Shown here: piece by piece, positions 20,959 to 27,764 of the stretch
Position numbering within the stretch: position 1 is the first letter of the stretch
Layout of the letters: every line of letters starts with the position of its first letter
Assembly (NCBI GenBank): GCA_004556345.1
Contig: SFHQ01000022.1
Span: 1-27,764, forward strand
Length of the DNA stretch: 27,764 nucleotides
Direction: 5' to 3'
DNA from: Clostridiales bacterium
GTDB taxonomy: Bacteria; Bacillota; Clostridia; Oscillospirales; Oscillospiraceae
Translations under genes and position numbers: made by a program
The notes under the pieces: generated by a model
What the model was told of the DNA's origin: nothing
Database searches by the model: none
The model's input: only the letters and a program-made list of their open reading frames with translations

Positions 20959-22041
20959 ATGGAACTGTCGGAGCGCAAGAAACAGATCCTTCGCGCGGTC
21001 GTCGAAAACTACATACAGACCGCGGAACCTGTCGGCTCCAAAGCCATTGTGGCCAGCGCTGGCCTGAAGGTCTCTTCGGCTACCATCCGCAACGAGATGG
21101 CGGAGCTGGAGAACCTGGGCTACCTGGAACAGCCCCACACCTCGGCCGGGCGCATCCCTTCTCCCAAGGGCTACCGGCTGTATGTGAACGAGCTGATGGA
21201 AGAGCACCGGTTGACCATGCAGGAGGCGGAGAAGATCAACGAGGCGTTGAACCTGAAAATTCGCGAGATGGACCAGGTGATGAGTGAGGCCGGAAAGATC
21301 ATCTCCCAGCTGACGAAATACCCCACCTTCGCCCTGACAAAGGGAAACAGCAAGGTGGTCATTCGCCGCTATGACCTGCTGATGGTGGAGGACAATTCCT
21401 TCATCGCGGTGCTGATGACCGACGGGCAGCAGGTGAAGAACAAGCTCTTCCACTTGCAGAAGCCGCTGTCTGACACCCAGTTACAATTGCTGGGCACCCT
21501 GCTGAACACCTCGTTCACGGGGCTGACCTTAGAGGAGCTGGGGCCGGAGTTGGTGCGAGTTTCCTCTCACGCGGGCGGCGAGGCCTATGAGCTCATTCGT
21601 TTGGTGGTGTCCTTTGCGATGGAAGTGCTGGAGGAGATGGAGACGAACGTCATCCACACCGCCGGCATCCCCACGCTGCTGGCCCACCCGGAATACCAGA
21701 GCCTGGAGCGGGCAGAGCCGCTGATGAACTTCCTGTCTGAGATGGGAGAGAGCGACAACCTGCCGGTGGTCCAGAACGAACATGTGAAAATTCTTATCGG
21801 CCCGGAAAACGTGGCCGACGAGCTGAAAGATTCCAGCGTCATCATGGCAAGCTATGATATTGGCGGCGGGATGCAGGGCGTGATCGGTGTGGTGGGTCCC
21901 ACCCGGATGGATTATGCGGACCTGGCCGCCCGCCTTTCCTACTTTGCCGAGGGCCTGTCGAGAATGTTCGGCAAGGGCGAGATCCCGCCCCCCGGCGCAG
22001 AGCCTAAGCTGGGCCCGCCGAAGCCCCCGCAGGAGGACTAG
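20959..22041 (+). CDS. hrcA: Heat-inducible transcription repressor HrcA
   Basis: The 360-residue protein has an N-terminal winged HTH (MELSERKKQILRAVVENYI, GSKAIVASAGLKVSSATIRNEMAELENLGYLEQPHTSAGRIPS compressed) followed by a GAF-like domain and the typical DIGGGMQGVIGVVGPTRMDYADL segment near the C-terminus. It ends in a Pro-rich tail, about 15 residues longer than most. It represses its own operon and, by the second CIRCE at 1945-1971, probably also hsp20. AAAGGAGG precedes the ATG. First gene of the operon. Confidence 0.97.
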   Translation: MELSERKKQILRAVVENYIQTAEPVGSKAIVASAGLKVSSATIRNEMAELENLGYLEQPHTSAGRIPSPKGYRLYVNELMEEHRLTMQEAEKINEALNLKIREMDQVMSEAGKIISQLTKYPTFALTKGNSKVVIRRYDLLMVEDNSFIAVLMTDGQQVKNKLFHLQKPLSDTQLQLLGTLLNTSFTGLTLEELGPELVRVSSHAGGEAYELIRLVVSFAMEVLEEMETNVIHTAGIPTLLAHPEYQSLERAEPLMNFLSEMGESDNLPVVQNEHVKILIGPENVADELKDSSVIMASYDIGGGMQGVIGVVGPTRMDYADLAARLSYFAEGLSRMFGKGEIPPPGAEPKLGPPKPPQED

Positions 22042-22082
22042 ACGCGAAGCTACCAGAACACAGAAGGAGGATGTGACATCCT

Positions 22083-22724
22083 ATGAGCAAGAACGATAAA
22101 GAGAAGAAGGCTTATGATGAAGGCCCTGAGCTGTTGTTCGACGTAGCCGACAAGCAGCGCAAGGCCAAGCAGGCCGCCGAGGCCAAGTCCGAAGAGACCA
22201 AGGCCCAGGAGGCAGCTGAGACCAAGCAGCCTGAGGCCCCCCAGCCTGAGGAAGCCACCCAGCAGGCTGCAGAAGCCGACCCCAAGCAGATCGAGGAGGC
22301 CGTGAACGCCGCGGTCAAAGACCAGGAAGACAAATATATGCGCCTTCTGGCCGAGTACGACAACTACCGCAAGCGCACCCAGAAGGAAAAGGAAGCCTCC
22401 TGGGCCAACGCCAAGGCCGAGACGATCAAGGAGCTTCTGCCCGTCTACGACAACCTGGCGCGGGCTTTGCAGCAGAAGACGGAAGACGAGGCCTATGCCA
22501 AGGGCGTGGAGATGATCATGACCCAAATGAAAAACGCCCTGGAAAAGCTGGGTGTGGAAGCGATCCCCGCCGCAGGCCAGACCTTTGACCCCAACCTCCA
22601 CAACGCCGTGATGCACGTCGATGACGAGGACCTGGGAGAGAACGTCGTGGTAGAAGTGTTCCAGGACGGGTTCAAGCTGGGCGATAAGATCATCCGCCAT
22701 GCGATGGTCAAAGTGGCCAACTGA
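22083..22724 (+). CDS. grpE: Nucleotide exchange factor GrpE
   Basis: This 213-residue protein begins with a charged, Ala/Glu/Gln-rich disordered tail (about 1-75). A long dimerising helix follows (about 75-125, DKYMRLLAEYDNYRKRTQKE), and then the beta-wing domain (AIPAAGQTFDPNLHNAVMHV ... VFQDGFKLGDKIIRHAMVKVAN). It speeds ADP release from DnaK. The ATG at 22083 lies 13 nt after AAGGAGG; a small hairpin AGGATG/CATCCT between them includes part of the ribosome binding site and could both shorten the effective spacing and modulate initiation. Lies 42 nt after hrcA. Confidence 0.96.
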   Translation: MSKNDKEKKAYDEGPELLFDVADKQRKAKQAAEAKSEETKAQEAAETKQPEAPQPEEATQQAAEADPKQIEEAVNAAVKDQEDKYMRLLAEYDNYRKRTQKEKEASWANAKAETIKELLPVYDNLARALQQKTEDEAYAKGVEMIMTQMKNALEKLGVEAIPAAGQTFDPNLHNAVMHVDDEDLGENVVVEVFQDGFKLGDKIIRHAMVKVAN

Positions 22725-22792
22725 GCTCATTCTTACCATTTCAAATAAAGCGATCAACAGTGTACTGTTCTGATATAAGGAGGAACAAGATT

Positions 22793-24660
<1,868 letters not shown>

Positions 24661-24661
<1 letters not shown>

Positions 24662-24756
24662 TACGGAACAGAGCCGTATTTTCAGATAGCATCTGAACCC
24701 ACAGCAAGCAGATGACATCCAACGCGGCAGGCGGGGGACAGGATTACCTGTCCCCC
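24661..24756 (+). other. Two hairpins between dnaK and dnaJ
   Basis: Right after the dnaK stop, ATACGG and CCGTAT form a short stem followed by TTTC (24661-24682), a weak terminator-like structure. Then GGGGGACAGG pairs perfectly with CCTGTCCCCC (24733-24756, loop ATTA) without a U-tract. Both would sit in the operon mRNA and may lower dnaJ expression relative to dnaK or mark a processing point. Confidence 0.5.
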
Positions 24757-24818
24757 TGCTTGTCTGAACGGAGACGGGCGGCGGGACCGCCCATCCGGTT
24801 TCGTGAGGTGAGAACGCA

Positions 24819-26000
24819 ATGGCAAACGAAAAGAAACGAGATTACTACGAGGTCCTGGGCGTGCAGAAGAACGCCACGGCCGACGAGTTGAAAAAAGCAT
24901 ACCGAAAGCTGGCCAAGCAGAACCACCCCGACCTGAACCCGGGGGACAAAAAGGCGGAGGCCCGCTTTAAAGAAATCAACGAAGCCTATGAAGTGCTGTC
25001 CGACAAGGACAAGCGGGCCAAGTACGACCAGTTTGGCTTTGCGGGCGTCGACCCCAACTTCGGCGCCGGCGGGGCTGGCGGAGCCGGTGGCTTCGGCGGC
25101 TTTGACATGGGCGACATCGGGGATCTCTTCGGCTCCTTCTTCGGCGGGGGCTTTGGGGGCGGCGGCTTCGGCGGAGGCGGCCAGACCCGCACCGGCCCGG
25201 CCAAGGGCGGCACCGTCCGCACCAGCCTGACGCTGACCCTGGAAGAGGCGGCCTTTGGCTGCGAGAAGGACGTGACCATCCAGCACGTGGAAAACTGCGA
25301 GACCTGCAAGGGCACCGGCTGCGAGCCGGGGACTACTGCGGAAGTATGTCCTGAGTGTCACGGCTCCGGCCAAGTGCGGATGCAGCGGCAGACCATGTTC
25401 GGGACGATGGCGACCTCCACCGTCTGCCCCAACTGTCGGGGCGAGGGCAAGATCATCCATCAGAAGTGCAAGGCCTGCGGCGGCACCGGCGGCGTGCGCC
25501 GGAGAAAAAAGGTCCACGTCAAAATTCCTGCGGGCATCGACAATGGCCAGGCCATTTCCGTTCGGGGTCAGGGCGACCGCGGGCGCAACGGCGGTCCTGC
25601 CGGGGATCTGATCGTGGGCATCAACGTCACGCCCCATCCCCGCCTGCGGAGAGAAGGACCTCATATCTATCTGGATCAGACGGTCTCCATCCTCCAGGCC
25701 ACCCTGGGCGGCGAGGTGGAGATCCCCTCCTTGGACGGCAAGATCATGTGCAAGATCGAGCCGGGTACTCAGCCGGGAACCACTCTGCGCCTGCGGGGCA
25801 GAGGCGTGCCCAGCCTGAACGGCCGGGGACGCGGCGACCAGTACGTCACCATCCGGGTGGAGATTCCCCGCAACCTCAACGAGGAGCAGAAGGACGCGCT
25901 GCGCAAGTTCGCAGCGACCATGGGCGAGCACTCCGGCGTGACCAAAAGCGAGGAGAAGGACGAGCACGGCTCCATCTTCCACCGCAAGAAAAAGAAATAA
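24819..26000 (+). CDS. dnaJ: Co-chaperone DnaJ (Hsp40, type I)
   Basis: The 393-residue protein has a J domain (about 7-70) with the HPD motif at 36-38, a Gly/Phe-rich region (about 76-125) and a zinc-binding domain with four C-x-x-C-x-G-x-G-type repeats (CETCKGTGC, CPECHGSG, CPNCRGEG, CKACGGTG). The C-terminal client-binding domains follow. It presents substrates to DnaK and stimulates its ATPase. The ATG at 24819 follows GTGAGGTGAG. All type I features are intact. Confidence 0.97.
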   Translation: MANEKKRDYYEVLGVQKNATADELKKAYRKLAKQNHPDLNPGDKKAEARFKEINEAYEVLSDKDKRAKYDQFGFAGVDPNFGAGGAGGAGGFGGFDMGDIGDLFGSFFGGGFGGGGFGGGGQTRTGPAKGGTVRTSLTLTLEEAAFGCEKDVTIQHVENCETCKGTGCEPGTTAEVCPECHGSGQVRMQRQTMFGTMATSTVCPNCRGEGKIIHQKCKACGGTGGVRRRKKVHVKIPAGIDNGQAISVRGQGDRGRNGGPAGDLIVGINVTPHPRLRREGPHIYLDQTVSILQATLGGEVEIPSLDGKIMCKIEPGTQPGTTLRLRGRGVPSLNGRGRGDQYVTIRVEIPRNLNEEQKDALRKFAATMGEHSGVTKSEEKDEHGSIFHRKKKK

Positions 26001-26027
26001 CGGACCGGGACAAGAAAGGAGATCGCC

Positions 26028-26828
26028 ATGATCCTTGCAGACTGTCACACCCATTCCCTTTGTTCCCCGGACAGCGAGACACCGATGCCTGCCATGGCCC
26101 AGCGGGCCACGGAGCTGGGGCTGACCACCCTCTGCCTTACCGACCACTGCGACCTGCTCAGCCTGGAAGGGGAGCGCACCCTGACATACGACTGGGCGGC
26201 CGTGGAGCAGGAACGGAAGAAAATGCTGGACGCCTTTGGCACCAAGCTGGACCTGCCCATGGGCTTGGAGTTCGGCATGGCCCACCTGGTTCCAGAGGTG
26301 GCGGAGACCATCCTCAGCCAGCCGGGCCTTGACTTTGTCCTCGGTTCCTGTCACAATATGGACGAGAAGGACGGCGGCCGGGACTTTTACATGCTGACTT
26401 ACGACACGCTGGACCAGTGCTACGCGGCGCTGGACAACTACTTTGCCTCCATGCAGAAAATGGCCGCAGCACCTTACTACGACATAGTGGCCCACCTCTT
26501 CTACCCCCTGCGGTATATGAACGGCCCCTATGAGACCCCCAGCTTGGCCCGGTATCGGGACCAGATCCGTGAGATCATGCGGCTGGCCATCGAGTCCGGC
26601 CGGGGCATCGAGATCAACACCTGGAAGGGCAGGACCCTGCGCGAGTGGATCCCGATGCTCAAGGATTACAAGGAACTGGGCGGGGAGATCATCACCGTGG
26701 GCTCCGACGCCCACGCCCCGGAGCCATTGGGTCTGGGGGTCAAGGAAGCCTATGACCTGATGCAGGACTGCGGCTTCCGCTACGTGGCAGTCTACCACGA
26801 GCGCAAGCCGGAGATGTTCCGCTTGTGA
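26028..26828 (+). CDS. PHP-domain phosphatase, histidinol-phosphatase HisJ family
   Basis: The 266-residue protein contains the metal-binding motifs of the PHP superfamily in order: DCHTHS (5-10), LTDHCD, LEFGMAH, GSCHNMD, IVAHLFYPLR and GSDAHAPE. The closest group is HisJ-type L-histidinol-phosphate phosphatase, but stand-alone PHP proteins of this length also include other phosphoesterases, and no his genes are nearby. So the substrate is uncertain. It starts 27 nt after dnaJ behind GAAAGGAG, and no terminator intervenes, so it is probably the fifth gene of the heat-shock operon. Confidence 0.88.
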   Translation: MILADCHTHSLCSPDSETPMPAMAQRATELGLTTLCLTDHCDLLSLEGERTLTYDWAAVEQERKKMLDAFGTKLDLPMGLEFGMAHLVPEVAETILSQPGLDFVLGSCHNMDEKDGGRDFYMLTYDTLDQCYAALDNYFASMQKMAAAPYYDIVAHLFYPLRYMNGPYETPSLARYRDQIREIMRLAIESGRGIEINTWKGRTLREWIPMLKDYKELGGEIITVGSDAHAPEPLGLGVKEAYDLMQDCGFRYVAVYHERKPEMFRL

Positions 26829-26852
26829 CGAATTCAAAAGGAGGAGTGGACC

Positions 26853-27287
26853 ATGATCGCACTGGGTTCTGACCACGGCGGCTATGATCTGAAGGAGCGG
26901 GTGAAAGCCTACCTGGACAAGGAGGGCATCGCTTACAAGGACTATGGATGCCACAGCAAGGAGAGCTGTGACTACCCCGTCTTCGGCAAGGCGGCGGCAG
27001 AGGCGGTGGCCTCCGGCGAATGTGACAAGGGCATCGTCATCTGCACCACCGGCATCGGCATCTCCATCACGGCCAATAAGGTGAAGGGCATCCGCTGCGC
27101 CCTGTGCGGCGACCCCCTCTCCGCCGAGATGACCCGCCGCCACAACGACGCAAACATGCTGGCCATGGGCGCCGGCATCGTCGGCCCCAACCTGGCCGAG
27201 CGCATTGTCCAGGTGTTCCTGAACACTGCGTTTGAAGGCGGCCGCCACGCACGGCGCGTGGGGCTGATCACCGAGATGGAGAAGTGA
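26853..27287 (+). CDS. rpiB: Ribose-5-phosphate isomerase B
   Basis: This 144-residue RpiB/LacAB-family protein begins MIALGSDHGGYDLKERVKAYL. The catalytic Cys64 lies in VICTTGIGISITANK, and the phosphate/substrate site in RRHNDANMLAMGAGIVG. It interconverts ribose-5-phosphate and ribulose-5-phosphate in the pentose phosphate pathway. It lies 24 nt after the PHP gene with AAGGAGGAG before the ATG, and is followed by a strong terminator, making it the last gene of the hrcA-initiated run of same-strand genes. Confidence 0.95.
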   Translation: MIALGSDHGGYDLKERVKAYLDKEGIAYKDYGCHSKESCDYPVFGKAAAEAVASGECDKGIVICTTGIGISITANKVKGIRCALCGDPLSAEMTRRHNDANMLAMGAGIVGPNLAERIVQVFLNTAFEGGRHARRVGLITEMEK

Positions 27288-27312
27288 GTTTTTCTCCGGT
27301 TATTTTATGAAT

Positions 27313-27353
27313 GAAAAAGTGCGAGAGCTGGTGCATGGCTCTCGCACTTTTTC
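27313..27353 (+). terminator. Strong bidirectional intrinsic terminator after rpiB
   Basis: A perfect 16-bp stem, GAAAAAGTGCGAGAGC with GCTCTCGCACTTTTTC, has a 9-nt loop at 27329-27337. The A5/T5 ends give a U-tract in both directions. Confidence 0.95.
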
Positions 27354-27430
27354 GGCTTTCTAAGATACTGTCGCTGTGTAGAACTGGTCCAGTCTTTCGG
27401 GGATTCTTCTGACGCAAGTGGTTGGGCCCT

Positions 27431-27485
27431 TCGGGGACAACCCCTCAGTCAGCTGCGCTGACAGCTCCCCTTTCAGGGGAGCCAG
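27431..27485. repeat. Short palindromic intergenic repeat
   Basis: Three adjacent small hairpins: GGGGACAACCCC, GTCAGC-tgc-GCTGAC (27448-27462) and GCTCCCCT-ttc-AGGGGAGC (27464-27482), ending at the stop codon of the next gene. The pattern is of the kind scattered between genes in gut Clostridia. It may also stabilise or terminate the minus-strand transcript, though no U-tract is present. Confidence 0.5.
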
Positions 27486-27764
27486 TTAGGAATCTTGGAA
27501 CTCGACGGTGTATTGGTTCAGGTCGTAATCTCTAGCGAAGAAAGCAGTGATGAGACTTTCTGCGTTCTTGCGTGCGTTTTCGTAGAGTCCATTCGCAATG
27601 GCCTTTTCTTGTGCATCTTCTTGCGATTTTTTGAGCGCATTGTTATTGTCAGTCACAGTGAAGGGGGCGAATATACTCTCATCTTCCAGATAAACCTTGA
27701 AAGAATCAGGTTTTGGTTCGTTGCTAATAATCTTCACTTCGGGAAGCTTTACCTTGATGGTTGT
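27486..27764 (-). CDS. DUF4230-like protein, C-terminal part (5' end outside window)
   Basis: The frame is open to the right edge: nine codons upstream of a GTG at 27737 continue as TTIKVKLPE, so the gene begins outside the window. The visible 92 residues, VKLPEVKIISNEPKPDSFKVY then EDESIFAPFTVTDNN, a helical ALKKSQEDAQEKAIANGLYENARKN compressed, and ESLITAFF, fit the C-terminal portion of DUF4230 proteins. These are usually anchored by an N-terminal transmembrane helix and have no known function. It is AT-richer than the rest of the window, like the zinc-ribbon gene at the left edge. Confidence 0.6.
   Translation of the reverse strand, partial: TTIKVKLPEVKIISNEPKPDSFKVYLEDESIFAPFTVTDNNNALKKSQEDAQEKAIANGLYENARKNAESLITAFFARDYDLNQYTVEFQDS

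Noticed and set aside
24744..27248. An 834-codon open frame antisense to dnaJ, the PHP gene and rpiB
   Set aside because: It spans three well-identified genes on the other strand, has no recognisable domain or start signal, and is explained by codon bias.
27431..27485. CRISPR-like repeat near the right end
   Set aside because: The three hairpins are different from each other and there are no spacers of regular length.

Overview
The window looks like chromosomal DNA of a GC-rich, spore-forming gut anaerobe of the Clostridia, most likely Oscillospiraceae (Flavonifractor / Lawsonibacter / Intestinimonas-like). This rests on the sporulation cluster yabP-yabQ-divIC-yabR, AGGAGG-type ribosome binding sites, a CIRCE/HrcA heat-shock operon, a dihydroxyacid dehydratase of the oxygen-sensitive [4Fe-4S] type, and the family resemblance of the proteins. 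Genus assignment is inference. No rRNA, tRNA, CRISPR array, transposase or phage gene was seen.

Layout. (1) 1-617: the end of an AT-rich multi-zinc-ribbon gene cut by the window edge. (2) 725-3561, minus strand: a stress block of an HdeD-like membrane protein, an Hsp20 with its own CIRCE/promoter, a long-form hibernation factor (hpf) and a YabR-like S1 protein. A candidate small RNA lies on the plus strand between hpf and yabR. (3) 3625-4722, minus: divIC, yabQ and yabP behind a good sigma-E-type promoter. (4) 4972-7435, minus: a membrane-anchored amidase and an Xaa-Pro aminopeptidase. (5) 7699-12374, plus: a ketopantoate-reductase-family gene, then ilvBNC behind a leader. The leader encodes a 37-residue peptide rich in Ile/Leu/Val, with a long hairpin over the critical codons and an intrinsic terminator before ilvB: a probable transcription attenuator. 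(6) 12570-13846: an in-frame chimera of an uncharacterised domain and the C-terminal part of a CstA transporter, with a coupled 80-residue ORF. (7) 13990-14535: a second long hpf. (8) 14637-15137, minus: an XRE regulator and small membrane protein behind a promoter with two palindromic operators. (9) 15306-15572: a MITE-like element. (10) 15598-19254: a FadR-type GntR regulator divergent from ilvD, then ilvE. (11) 19345-20658: a DUF815 AAA ATPase. (12) 20868-27287: CIRCE-hrcA-grpE-dnaK-dnaJ followed by a HisJ-like PHP phosphatase and rpiB, ending at a perfect 16-bp terminator. (13) 27486-27764, minus: the end of a DUF4230-like gene.

Two themes run through the window. One is branched-chain amino acid synthesis: ilvB, ilvN, ilvC, ilvD and ilvE give the complete valine/isoleucine route from pyruvate or 2-oxobutyrate, split into an attenuated ilvBNC unit and a separately promoted ilvD/ilvE pair. 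The other is protein-quality and ribosome stress: an HrcA regulon of at least two units (hsp20 and the dnaK operon) and two ribosome-hibernation factors. The regulatory leader, the small-RNA candidate, the chimeric CstA gene, the XRE operators and the short palindromic repeat families are the parts least explained by standard annotation.
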